Shown: piece after piece, positions 6,748 through 13,938 of the stretch
How the letters are laid out: every line of letters begins with the position of its first letter
How positions within the stretch are numbered: the first letter of the stretch is position 1
NCBI GenBank assembly: GCA_958354105.1
Contig: CATWVA010000024.1
Span: forward strand, 1 to 28,915
Source: an uncultured Collinsella sp.
GTDB lineage: Bacteria; Actinomycetota; Coriobacteriia; Coriobacteriales; Coriobacteriaceae
Reading direction: 5' to 3'
Length of the DNA: 28,915 nt
The notes under the pieces: model-generated
The model's input: the letters and a program-made list of their open reading frames with translations, nothing else
What the model was told of the DNA's origin: nothing
The model's database searches: none
Made by a program: the position numbers and the translations under genes

Positions 6748-8664
6748 ATGGAAGAGGCCTATCGTCAAGCACGCAAGCGCGGCGAGCAGGGACGCCGTCG
6801 CGCCATCAGCCAAAGCGAGCACCCGTACCTTACGGACCTCGACAGCTTGGTTGCCCAGCTCCCCTTAGGTCAGCGAGAGAGCGTCGGCCTGCGGGATATT
6901 CCGCTCGAAATGGTCGTCGGCACGGTTACCAAGGGCCGTCAGTCTGCCTTTTCGTGCAACTTTATGCCCCTGTTGCCATTTAGCACCGAGTTCGCCCGCA
7001 AGTGGTCCAACCTCTACGACATCCAGGTAACCGAGGGCTATCGCGACCCCATCATCGTCACCGAGTTCATGCATCGGTTCTACGTCCAAGAGGGCAACAA
7101 GCGCGTCAGCGTCCTCAAATTCCTGGACGCCCCGACGGTTTCGGCCAAGGTCACCCGCCTCTACCCCGGAAAATGGGATTCCGTCGAAAGCCGCCTCTAT
7201 GGCGAGTTCTGCGCGTTTTGGCGCGTCTGCCCCCTATACGAGATCGAGTTCTCGCGTGAGGGAAGCTACGAAACGCTCGCCAAGATGCTCGGTCAGAACC
7301 TTATCGAAAAATGGCCGCAGAAAAAGGTCGACTACCTGCGCCACACCTTCCTGCTCTTTAAGCGCGCCTACCTGCGCGCCGGCGGCGACCATCTGGACAT
7401 TACGCCCGCCGACGCTATGCTCGTTTACCTCAACGTGTACAACCAAGACCGCTTGCTGGACACGCCGACGGATATCGTCGTAAACCGCCTGTGCAAGATT
7501 TGGCGCGAGTTGGTCATTGCCGACAAAAGTGATGAGGAGAAGGTCGATCTTGTCGAGGCACCGAGTGTCGATGAGGAAGAGGCGCCCGCCAAGTCCACCT
7601 CCGGCGTGCTCAACTTCTTTATGGGCAAGACCGTCTACTCGGCGGCCAACCCTCTGCGCATCGCCTTTATCCATGAGTTCCCCTGTGCGACGTCGAGCTG
7701 GGACAGCCTGCACGACCAAGGGCGTCAGTATCTCGATGAGCATTTTGGCGGTATCGTGCGCACCGAGGCGTTCGAGGACTGTCACAATCCGGACGTGTTC
7801 TACGCCGCCGTGGAAACGGCTGTCAAACATGGAGCTAACGTCATCTTCTCGACCTCGCACCGCCTGATGGAATACGCGCTCAGAGCTGCCGTTGAGTATC
7901 CACAGGTGCGGTTCCTTAACTGCTCTATCGGCCTTCCCCACCAAAGCGTCCGTTCGTACTTTGGCAAGATGTACGAGGCCAAGTTCCTCCTGGGCGCCCT
8001 TGCCGCCAGCATGGCGGACAACCACCGCATCGGCTACCACGCGTCGGTCTTCGCCTCGGGCGCACTCAGCGAGATCAACGCCTTTGCGATTGGCGCCTCG
8101 CTGCTCGACCCCCGTGCGCAAATTATCCTGACCTGGGGCGATGTGCCCGCTGGAGGTCTTGCCGAAGCCATGTGCCGCGAAGGTGTAAGCGTCATGACCG
8201 GCGCTGACATGTCAAAGTCGCTCGTAGACCCTACGGCCTACGGACTTCACCGCTTGGTCGACGGCAAAGTCACCGGCATCGCCATGCCCGTATGGAACTG
8301 GGGCCGTTACTACGAGCTCATCGTTCGCAGCCTTCTGCACGGCACGTGGGACGAGACCAGCGACGACAACCAAGTGCGCGCCGTCAACTACTGGTACGGC
8401 ATGAGCTCCGGCGTTATCGACATCCGTTACGCTCCGGGCCTACCCTACCAGACGCGCAAACTCGTGCAGTTGCTCCGCAACGGCATTGTTGAGGGATCCA
8501 TCAACCCCTTTGGCGGCGAGCTCCACAGCCAGAACGGCGTGGTACAGATCGAAGGCTTCCCTCCGCTGCCGAGCACGCAGATTGTCGAGATGAATTGGCT
8601 GGCGGACAACGTGGTAGGCACCATTCCGCAGCTCGACGATGAGCCGAAAGTCCCTGCCCTATGA
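6748..8664 (+). CDS. ParB-like N-terminal domain fused to a BMP/PnrA-type ligand-binding domain
   Basis: Protein of 638 aa without a signal peptide or membrane segment, so predicted to be cytoplasmic. Residues about 40-150 resemble the ParB/sulfiredoxin-like fold: FYVQEGNKRVSVLKFL (111-126) matches the GxxR-type nucleotide-binding box of that family. Residues about 150-300 are a helical linker with an acidic stretch near 255-282. From about 303 (LRIAFIHEF) to about 600 it resembles the BMP/PnrA/Med family of nucleoside- or purine-binding proteins, normally secreted lipoproteins. GGGAG (6735-6739) precedes ATG 6748. The stop overlaps the next gene's start (ATGA), so the two are coupled. An intracellular nucleoside sensor is the inference; the true function is unknown to me. 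Confidence 0.7.
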   Translation: MEEAYRQARKRGEQGRRRAISQSEHPYLTDLDSLVAQLPLGQRESVGLRDIPLEMVVGTVTKGRQSAFSCNFMPLLPFSTEFARKWSNLYDIQVTEGYRDPIIVTEFMHRFYVQEGNKRVSVLKFLDAPTVSAKVTRLYPGKWDSVESRLYGEFCAFWRVCPLYEIEFSREGSYETLAKMLGQNLIEKWPQKKVDYLRHTFLLFKRAYLRAGGDHLDITPADAMLVYLNVYNQDRLLDTPTDIVVNRLCKIWRELVIADKSDEEKVDLVEAPSVDEEEAPAKSTSGVLNFFMGKTVYSAANPLRIAFIHEFPCATSSWDSLHDQGRQYLDEHFGGIVRTEAFEDCHNPDVFYAAVETAVKHGANVIFSTSHRLMEYALRAAVEYPQVRFLNCSIGLPHQSVRSYFGKMYEAKFLLGALAASMADNHRIGYHASVFASGALSEINAFAIGASLLDPRAQIILTWGDVPAGGLAEAMCREGVSVMTGADMSKSLVDPTAYGLHRLVDGKVTGIAMPVWNWGRYYELIVRSLLHGTWDETSDDNQVRAVNYWYGMSSGVIDIRYAPGLPYQTRKLVQLLRNGIVEGSINPFGGELHSQNGVVQIEGFPPLPSTQIVEMNWLADNVVGTIPQLDDEPKVPAL

Positions 8665-9371
8665 AAATCCTTGCCATAGCCGATACCGAAGAACGATGCC
8701 TTTGGGAGTGCTTTCGCAAGGAACGCTTTGAGGGAGTCGACCTGATTTTGTCCGCCGGCGATCTTGACCCGGACTATCTTGAGTTTTTGGTTACGGTCAT
8801 CAACAAACCGCTCATCTACGTGCGCGGCAATCACGATGACCGCTACACACGTCATGCACCGGGCGGATGTATCTGCGTGGAAGACAGCGTGTACACGTAC
8901 CGAGGGATTCGCATTGCGGGCCTTGGCGGGTCCATGCGTTATCGCGACGGCGCCAACATGTACACCGAACGCGAGATGTCCAAGCGCATGCGTAAGCTGT
9001 CGCGTAAGGTTAGGATGGTCGGCGGGTGCGACATTCTGCTTACCCATGCACCCGCCGCCGGTATGGGTGATCTGGACGATCTGCCGCATCGAGGGTTTGA
9101 GTGCTTTAACACGGCGCTTGAGTCCTGGGGGGCCGACTACATGGTGCATGGGCATGTACACCAAAGCTACGGTTACGATTTTCAGCGCGAGCGGCAGCAT
9201 GTGTGTGGAACGACGATCATCAACGCCTGCGGCTATACGCAGTTTGAGCTCGACCAGACGCGCTACCCCATCCGTGGCTGGCAGGCAGCCTGGCTCAATT
9301 CGCAAACCATGCGCCGCGAGCTCAAACGCCACGAGGCCATCGAGTCCTCGACCGCCAGAACCCCCTGGTAA
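8661..9371 (+). CDS. Calcineurin-like metallophosphoesterase
   Basis: Predicted cytosolic metal-dependent phosphoesterase of 236 aa. The metallophosphatase motifs appear in order: ILAIADTE (Asp8), SAGDL (about 31-35), VRGNHDD (about 54-60), LTHAP (about 129-133) and HGHVH (about 160-164). The first motif is DTE where most members have DxH, so one metal ligand may differ. The start codon overlaps the stop of the BMP-fusion gene (ATGA) and has no ribosome site of its own, so translation probably depends on the upstream gene. The pair suggests that a nucleoside- or phosphate-ester-related signal is bound by one protein and hydrolysed by the other; that link is inference. The stop codon abuts a GGGACA-type terminator. 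Confidence 0.85.
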   Translation: MKILAIADTEERCLWECFRKERFEGVDLILSAGDLDPDYLEFLVTVINKPLIYVRGNHDDRYTRHAPGGCICVEDSVYTYRGIRIAGLGGSMRYRDGANMYTEREMSKRMRKLSRKVRMVGGCDILLTHAPAAGMGDLDDLPHRGFECFNTALESWGADYMVHGHVHQSYGYDFQRERQHVCGTTIINACGYTQFELDQTRYPIRGWQAAWLNSQTMRRELKRHEAIESSTARTPW

Positions 9372-9374
9372 CCG

Positions 9375-9410
9375 CCACAAAGGGGACACTGTCCCCTTTG
9401 TGGTGCTTTT
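9375..9410 (+). terminator. Terminator 4 with GGGACA core
   Basis: CCACAAAGGGGACA (9375-9388) and TGTCCCCTTTGTGG (9390-9403) form an almost complete palindrome with a single central base, followed by GCTTTT. It starts 3 bp after the metallophosphoesterase stop codon. Confidence 0.8.
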
Positions 9411-9421
9411 GACGCGATAGC

Positions 9422-9460
9422 AAGAAACCCGGTCCTGCACAAGGCAGAACCGGGTTTCTT
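9422..9460. terminator. Bidirectional terminator between converging genes
   Basis: AAGAAACCCGGT (9422-9433) pairs with ACCGGGTTTCTT (9449-9460). The A-rich and T-rich arm ends let it act on both strands, closing the plus-strand metallophosphoesterase unit and the minus-strand rplK-rplA unit. Confidence 0.8.
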
Positions 9461-9496
9461 TAGCAATGCTTGCTTTGCTCAGGCAGTAACTAGCAG

Positions 9497-10204
9497 TTAC
9501 TCAGCCAGGAAGTCACGCTGGACAGCGGGATCGACCTTAACGCCAGGGCCCATGGTGGAAGACACGGAGATGGACTTGACGTACTTGCCCTTAGCAGAAG
9601 AGGGCTTGACGCGCAGGATCTCGGTGTACAGGGCAGCGTAGTTCTCGACGAGCTGCTGCTCGGTGAAGGACTTCTTGCCCAGGGGCACGTGGCAGATGCC
9701 GTAGCGGTCGGCGCGGTACTCAACGCGGCCAGCCTTGAGCTCGGAGACCATCTTGGCGACGTCCATGGTCACGGTCCCGAGCTTGGGGTTCGGCATGAGG
9801 CCACGGGGACCAAGGATCTTACCGATGCGGCCAACCTTGGCCATCATGTTCGGCGTAGCGATAGCGGCGTCGAAGTTGATCTCGCCCTTCTGAATCTGGG
9901 CGACAAGCTCGTCGGAACCGATGATGTCGGCGCCGGCAGCCTCAGCCTCGCGGGCCTTCTCGCCCTCGGCGAAGACGGCAACACGAACGGTCTTGCCGGT
10001 GCCGTGGGGCAGGGAGATGGAACCACGGATGTTCTGGTCAGCCTTACGAGTATCGATGCCCAGACGGAAGTGGGCCTCGACGGTCTCGTCGAACTTGGCG
10101 GTGTTGAGCTCCTTGATGAGCTTGGCAGCCTGAAGGGGGGTGTAGAGCGTGGCGCGGTCGATCTTCTCGGCAGCGGCGTTATAGCTCTTACCATGCTTAG
10201 CCAT
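9497..10204 (-). CDS. rplA: 50S ribosomal protein L1
   Basis: Large-subunit protein of the L1 stalk, 235 aa, close to the usual 229-235. Typical segments are FDETVEAHFRLGID near residue 37, RGSISLPHGTGK near 60 and LGPRGLMPNPKLGTV near 128. I start at ATG 10204 (MAKHGKSY) because AGGAGG on the minus strand is 8 nt upstream; the ATG two codons earlier is only 2 nt from it. It is the last gene of the minus-strand cluster and follows rplK by 117 bp. In other bacteria L1 represses its own mRNA; a possible site lies in the gap. Confidence 0.97.
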   Translation of the reverse strand: MAKHGKSYNAAAEKIDRATLYTPLQAAKLIKELNTAKFDETVEAHFRLGIDTRKADQNIRGSISLPHGTGKTVRVAVFAEGEKAREAEAAGADIIGSDELVAQIQKGEINFDAAIATPNMMAKVGRIGKILGPRGLMPNPKLGTVTMDVAKMVSELKAGRVEYRADRYGICHVPLGKKSFTEQQLVENYAALYTEILRVKPSSAKGKYVKSISVSSTMGPGVKVDPAVQRDFLAE

Positions 10205-10210
10205 GTGCAT

Positions 10211-10321
10211 TACCTCCTGTGGTTAAACGGGCGTGAGCCCTCCCACATCGTATCGTGTGCCCTATTGCACACATTTAACGGGTGCCCCGGTCGGAGCACC
10301 CGTCGTTACCTAAAGAAATCG
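10211..10321 (-). promoter_or_regulatory. rplK-rplA intergenic structured leader, possible L1 autoregulatory site
   Basis: On the minus strand the gap contains three hairpins. The first is an 8-bp stem at 10278-10303 (ACGGGTGC with GCACCCGT). The second is a GTGTG/CACAC stem near 10257-10275. The third is a GTGGGAGGGCTCAC segment next to the rplA ribosome site. L1 is known to bind its own message at purine-rich GGGAG-containing structures in other bacteria, so the third is a candidate target. The family match is not proven. Confidence 0.35.
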
Positions 10322-10750
10322 CTACTCAGCGATGGTGACGCCCATGGAACGGGCGGTACCGGCGATGATCTTCTTGGCGGCGTCAATGTCGTTGGCATTG
10401 AGGTCCGGCATCTTGATCTCGGCGATCTTGGTGAGCTGCTCCTGGGAGAGCTGACCAACCTTGTCGGCCTGGGGCTTAGCGGAACCAGACTTGAGGTTCA
10501 GCTCCTTCTTGATGAGGTGAGCCGCCGGCGGGGTCTTGGTGATGAAGGAGAAGGACTTATCCTCGTAGACAGAGATCTCAACGGGGATGATGTCGCCCTT
10601 CTTGTCCTGCGTCTCGGCGTTAAAGGCCTGGCAGAACTGCATGATGTTCACGCCAGCAGCGCCCAGAGCGGGGCCGACGGGAGGAGCGGGGTTAGCTGCA
10701 CCAGCAGGAATCTGGAGCTTAATGACGTTGGCAACCTTCTTCTCAGCCAT
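10322..10750 (-). CDS. rplK: 50S ribosomal protein L11
   Basis: Large-subunit protein of the GTPase-associated centre that, with 23S rRNA, activates factor GTPases and takes part in RelA control. The 142-aa length matches the family. The N-terminal segment with PPVGPALGAAGVNIMQF and the C-terminal RNA-binding domain ending GTARSMGV are complete. ATG 10750 (MAEKKV) is chosen because GAAAGGA is correctly spaced upstream; an ATG two codons earlier touches it. It sits between nusG and rplA, the conserved bacterial order. Confidence 0.97.
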   Translation of the reverse strand: MAEKKVANVIKLQIPAGAANPAPPVGPALGAAGVNIMQFCQAFNAETQDKKGDIIPVEISVYEDKSFSFITKTPPAAHLIKKELNLKSGSAKPQADKVGQLSQEQLTKIAEIKMPDLNANDIDAAKKIIAGTARSMGVTIAE

Positions 10751-10870
10751 GGTCATTCCTTTCGAATCACGAGTGTGAAGTACTTGCTATATCGTAAGCA
10801 CGCACGTGTTAGAAGCACTCCTGAGATGAGCAGTCACAGAAGAAGCACGCTCGCGCGAACGGACGAAAAC

Positions 10871-11407
10871 TTAAGCGATGACAGCGACCTGGTTAAAGTC
10901 GAGCTCGACCGGCGTCTCGCGGCCAAAGATCATCAGCGTGACCTTGAGCTTGCCAGCCTCGGTGTTAACCTCGGAGACCTTGCCATCAAAGTCGGTAAGC
11001 GGGCCATCGGTGACGCGGACGGACGTGCCGACCTGAATATCAACCGAGGTGCGCTTGGGCGAATCGCCCTTACCGGGACGACGAGTCATCTTGTTGTACT
11101 CGTCGCGGGAAAGCGGAGCGGGCTTGCCGTTGCCGCCCAGGAAACCGGTGACGCCAGGCGTGTTACGAACGCACGTCCAAGCGTCGTCATCCATTTCCAT
11201 GCGAACCAGGACATAACCCGGGAAGATCTTAGAATCCTTGGTCTCACGCTTGCCACCCTCTTTAATCTCGGTGACGCGCTCCATAGGAATCTCGATATCA
11301 AAGATACGGTCCTGCATGCCCATAGTCTCGATGCGATGCTCGAGATCGGACTTAACGCGGTTCTCGTATCCAGAGTAAGTGTGAACGACGTACCAACGCT
11401 TAGACAT
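10871..11407 (-). CDS. nusG: Transcription elongation/antitermination factor NusG
   Basis: RNA polymerase-bound elongation factor that also contacts ribosome or Rho. It has 178 aa. The NGN domain (about 1-110) begins KRWYVVHTYSGYEN and contains KIFPGYVLVRM. The KOW domain (about 125-178) contains GTSVRVTDGPLTDFDGKVSEV. GAGGGG within the end of secE is its ribosome site. The gap to secE is 3 bp, so the genes are co-transcribed and probably translationally coupled. Complete and typical. Confidence 0.97.
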   Translation of the reverse strand: MSKRWYVVHTYSGYENRVKSDLEHRIETMGMQDRIFDIEIPMERVTEIKEGGKRETKDSKIFPGYVLVRMEMDDDAWTCVRNTPGVTGFLGGNGKPAPLSRDEYNKMTRRPGKGDSPKRTSVDIQVGTSVRVTDGPLTDFDGKVSEVNTEAGKLKVTLMIFGRETPVELDFNQVAVIA

Positions 11408-11410
11408 GGT

Positions 11411-11749
11411 TTAGCCCCTCAATCCGGAGAACAGAGCAAGAGCCTCGCCAAAGCCAGCATCGAGCAGAGCGATGACGACGCCGACGACGACCAGAGAAGC
11501 GCAAACGACAATCGAGTAGTTCACGAGCTCCTTCTTGTCAGGCCACGTGACACGCTTCATCTCAGACTTGACCGAAGCGAAATACTTCTTGGTGCGGGCG
11601 AAGAAACCAGGCTTCTCGTTCTTCTTAGACTTCGCAGCCTTCTCGCTCTTCTTGGCAACGGCCTTCTTGGCCTCAACCTTGGAGTTGGCGGCAGCGTTGT
11701 TGGCAGGGGCCTGCTGCTGTGCCTTCTTCTTGTTCTTCTTGTTGGCCAT
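11411..11749 (-). CDS. secE: Preprotein translocase subunit SecE
   Basis: Membrane subunit of the SecYEG channel. It has 112 aa, longer than minimal SecE (about 60 aa) because of a Lys/Ala-rich N-terminal extension (1-47) common in actinobacterial proteins. The conserved amphipathic segment with MKRVTWPDKKEL (about 63-74) precedes a single membrane helix (about 78-98). The minus-strand GGAGGT is 7 nt before the ATG. It lies directly upstream of nusG, as in most bacteria, and behind a terminator-like hairpin that separates it from tRNA-Trp. Confidence 0.95.
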   Translation of the reverse strand: MANKKNKKKAQQQAPANNAAANSKVEAKKAVAKKSEKAAKSKKNEKPGFFARTKKYFASVKSEMKRVTWPDKKELVNYSIVVCASLVVVGVVIALLDAGFGEALALFSGLRG

Positions 11750-11788
11750 TTGGGTTACCTCCGCGCAATGCGCTTATACATGAGTAAA

Positions 11789-11816
11789 CCGTAAGCCCCC
11801 AAATGGGAGCTTACGG
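11789..11816 (-). terminator. Hairpin between tRNA-Trp and secE
   Basis: On the minus strand CCGTAAGCTCCC pairs with GGGGGCTTACGG (one G-U pair, 4-nt loop), followed by TTTACT. It is probably a partial terminator or processing signal that uncouples tRNA levels from secE-nusG mRNA. Confidence 0.6.
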
Positions 11817-11825
11817 AATAATGAC

Positions 11826-11901
11826 TGGCACGCCAGGAAGGACTCGAACCCTCAACACTCGGTTTTGGAGACCGATGCTCTACCAATTGAACTACTGGCG
11901 T
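11826..11901 (-). tRNA. tRNA-Trp (anticodon CCA)
   Basis: A 76-nt cloverleaf with acceptor ACGCCAG/CTGGCGT, anticodon CCA in the loop of GGTCTCCAAAACC, T-loop GGGTTCGAGTCC and an encoded 3' CCA. It is placed between rpmG and secE in the same direction, so it is probably excised from that transcript. Confidence 0.95.
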
Positions 11902-11914
11902 ATGTGACTAGAGA

Positions 11915-12064
11915 CTAGCGAGTCTCTTTGTGCAGCGTGTGGTGACGGCACCAGGGGCAATACTTCTTGATCTCCATACGATCAGGCATGTTCGACTTGT
12001 TCTTGGTGGTCGTATAGTTGCGGCGCTTGCACTCAGTGCACGCAAGAGTAACTAGAGTACGCAT
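11915..12064 (-). CDS. rpmG: 50S ribosomal protein L33
   Basis: Large-subunit protein of 49 aa. It begins MRTLVTLACTECKRRNYTTT and ends with KYCPWCRHHTLHKETR. Both zinc-binding pairs are present (Cys9/Cys12 and Cys36/Cys39), so it is the zinc-containing form. AGGA is a short distance before the ATG on the minus strand. It leads the rpmG, tRNA-Trp, secE, nusG unit and follows a strong promoter. Confidence 0.95.
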   Translation of the reverse strand: MRTLVTLACTECKRRNYTTTKNKSNMPDRMEIKKYCPWCRHHTLHKETR

Positions 12065-12109
12065 TTATCCTGAACCTTTCATTTCCGCCCCGTACGGGCA
12101 CGATTTGAT

Positions 12110-12149
12110 ACTTTATCAGCTCTACGTAAGTGCTGTCAACGAAAACCTC
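12110..12149 (-). promoter_or_regulatory. Promoter of the rpmG-tRNA-Trp-secE-nusG unit
   Basis: Minus-strand TTGACA (12134-12139), an 18-bp spacer and TAAAGT (12110-12115) preceded by TGA. The stretch gctgtcaacgaaaacctc (12132-12149, plus strand), which includes the -35 and its upstream flank, is identical to that of the tRNA-tuf promoter. The remainder of the gap towards tuf (12150-12278) shows nothing further. Confidence 0.75.
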
Positions 12150-12278
12150 GAGTCAATTGGTTCTCGGTGGATCCATTCATATTTGAAACACATCAATGAA
12201 GCCATCGAGATCTAATCGATCCGTCACGTTCAGCTTAAAAGCAAGCCAAGCGTATTCGTCAGGCAAAAAGTCCCGCGT

Positions 12279-12316
12279 AAAAAGAACCCGGCACCCATAT
12301 AAGTGCCGGGTTCTCT
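12279..12316 (-). terminator. tuf terminator
   Basis: On the minus strand AGAACCCGGCAC pairs with GTGCCGGGTTCT (12 bp, 8-nt loop), followed by TTTT. It begins about 27 bp after the tuf stop codon. Confidence 0.9.
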
Positions 12317-12341
12317 AAGTCAGCTATATCAAAGAGCTAAT

Positions 12342-13532
12342 TTACTCAATGATCGTGGAGACGATGCCCGAACCGACGGTGTGGCCACCCTCGCGGATAG
12401 CGAAGCGCAGGCCCTCCTCCATGGCGATCGGGTGGATGAGGTCGCCCTCGATGGTGATGTGGTCACCAGGCATAGCCATCTCGGTGCCCTCGGGGAGCTT
12501 GACCGTACCGGTAACGTCGGTGGTACGGAAGTAGAACTGAGGACGATAACCATCGAAGAACGGGGTATGACGGCCGCCCTCCTCCTTGGTCAGAACGTAG
12601 ATCTCACCGGTGAACTTGGTGTGCGGGGTAACCGAACCGGGCTTGCAGAGAACCTGGCCGCGCTCGATGTCCTCGCGCTTGATGCCGCGGAGCAGCAGAC
12701 CGACGTTGTCGCCAGCCTCGCAGAAGTCCATGGACTTACGGAACATCTCGATACCGGTAACGACGGTGTTCTGGGTATCCTTGATGCCGACGATCTCGAC
12801 GGGCTCGTTGAGCTTGAGCTCACCGCGCTCGACACGGCCGGTAGCAACGGTACCACGGCCGGAGATGGTCATAACGTCCTCAACGGCCATCAGGAACGGG
12901 AGGTCGTTGTTACGAGCAGGCGTCGGGATGTACTCGTCGACGGCGTTCATGAGCTCGCGGATAGCGTCCATCCACTTGGCGTCGCCCTCGAGAGCGCCCA
13001 GAGCGGAACCACGGATGACGGGGATGTCGTCGCCGGGGAAATCGTACTCGGAGAGGAGCTCACGGGTCTCCATCTCGACGAGGTCGATGAGCTCGTCATC
13101 GTCGACCATATCGCACTTGTTCAGGAAGACGACGATGTAAGGAACGCCGACCTGACGGGCGAGCAGGATGTGCTCGCGGGTCTGAGCCATGGGGCCGTCG
13201 GTAGCAGCGATGACCAGGATAGCGCCGTCCATCTGAGCAGCGCCGGAGATCATGTTCTTGACGTAGTCAGCGTGGCCCGGGCAGTCAACGTGAGCGTAGT
13301 GACGGGAAGCGGTCTCGTACTCGACGTGGGAGACGGAGATCGTAATGCCGCGCTCGCGCTCCTCGGGAGCCTTGTCGATGTTCTCGAACGCAGTGAAGTC
13401 AGCCTTGCAGCCCTCGGTCTCAGAGAGAACCTTGGTGATGGCGGCGGTCAGCGTGGTCTTGCCGTGGTCGACGTGACCAATGGTGCCGATGTTAACATGC
13501 GGCTTAGTGCGCTCAAACTTCTCTTTGGCCAT
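12342..13532 (-). CDS. tuf: Translation elongation factor Tu
   Basis: GTPase that delivers aminoacyl-tRNA to the ribosome; 396 aa, the standard length. G1 is GHVDHGKT (19-26), with DCPGH, NKCD and GSAL following in order. Domains 2 and 3 are complete. AGGAGGG on the minus strand precedes the ATG. It lies behind tRNA-Tyr, tRNA-Thr and tRNA-Met with one strong promoter ahead of them, echoing the tRNA-tufB operon of E. coli. Confidence 0.98.
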   Translation of the reverse strand: MAKEKFERTKPHVNIGTIGHVDHGKTTLTAAITKVLSETEGCKADFTAFENIDKAPEERERGITISVSHVEYETASRHYAHVDCPGHADYVKNMISGAAQMDGAILVIAATDGPMAQTREHILLARQVGVPYIVVFLNKCDMVDDDELIDLVEMETRELLSEYDFPGDDIPVIRGSALGALEGDAKWMDAIRELMNAVDEYIPTPARNNDLPFLMAVEDVMTISGRGTVATGRVERGELKLNEPVEIVGIKDTQNTVVTGIEMFRKSMDFCEAGDNVGLLLRGIKREDIERGQVLCKPGSVTPHTKFTGEIYVLTKEEGGRHTPFFDGYRPQFYFRTTDVTGTVKLPEGTEMAMPGDHITIEGDLIHPIAMEEGLRFAIREGGHTVGSGIVSTIIE

Positions 13533-13586
13533 AAAGCCCTCCTCTTAACAGGTCGTCCCCGGACGGGACTTTGCCTTTATACCATA

Positions 13587-13617
13587 GTGGCCTCTCAACA
13601 TACTATTGAGAAGCCAC
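13587..13617 (-). other. Hairpin between tRNA-Met and tuf
   Basis: GTGGCTTCTCAA pairs with TTGAGAGGCCAC (12 bp, one G-U pair, 7-nt loop) on the minus strand, 12 nt after the tRNA-Met 3' end. No T run follows, so it is more likely an RNA processing or stability element than a terminator. Confidence 0.55.
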
Positions 13618-13628
13618 CGTGTTACCTA

Positions 13629-13705
13629 TGGTAGCGGTGACTGGATTCGAACCAGTGACGCCACGGGTATGAACCGTGTGCTCTAACCAACTGAGCTACA
13701 CCGCC
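13629..13705 (-). tRNA. tRNA-Met (elongator, anticodon CAT)
   Basis: A 77-nt cloverleaf with acceptor GGCGGTG, anticodon CAT in CGGTTCATACCCG, T-loop GGTTCGAATCC and encoded CCA. The G1-U72 wobble and GCTACCA end match known elongator tRNA-Met rather than initiator tRNA. A CAT anticodon read by tRNA-Ile2 is the alternative. Confidence 0.88.
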
Positions 13706-13708
13706 GGA

Positions 13709-13784
13709 TGGAGCCTGCAACCAGACTTGAACTGGTGACCTCTTCGTTACCAACGAAGTGCTCTACCGACTGAGCTATACAGGC
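13709..13784 (-). tRNA. tRNA-Thr (anticodon GGT)
   Basis: A 76-nt cloverleaf with acceptor GCCTGTA/TGCAGGC, anticodon GGT in TCGTTGGTAACGA, and encoded CCA. It lies 3 bp from tRNA-Met and 10 bp from tRNA-Tyr. Confidence 0.95.
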
Positions 13785-13794
13785 ACTTGACGGG

Positions 13795-13876
13795 TGGGAG
13801 CTATAGGATTCGAACCTATGTAGGCAGAGCCAACGGGTTTACAGCCCGTCCCCATTAACCACTCGGGCAAACTCCC
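13795..13876 (-). tRNA. tRNA-Tyr (anticodon GTA)
   Basis: An 82-nt type II tRNA with a long variable arm, acceptor GGGAGTT/AGCTCCC and anticodon GTA in GGGCTGTAAACCC. The 3' CCA is not encoded (the genome reads CCC after the discriminator A), unlike its neighbours, so it needs CCA addition. First gene of the tRNA-tuf unit. Confidence 0.95.
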
Positions 13877-13938
13877 AATCGTTCAAGTATCCGCAGGTTC
13901 TTTGGTCTTTTGGACCGCCGCCCCCGCGAACGAAAAAG

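Noticed and set aside
9689..11794. 701-codon plus-strand frame
   Set aside because: It is antisense to rplA, rplK, nusG and secE and its translation is low-complexity Leu/Gly/Asp-rich; an artefact of GC-rich codon bias on the other strand.
12303..13634. 443-codon plus-strand frame
   Set aside because: It lies antisense to tuf, which is fully supported; the predicted protein resembles nothing and mirrors tuf codon bias.
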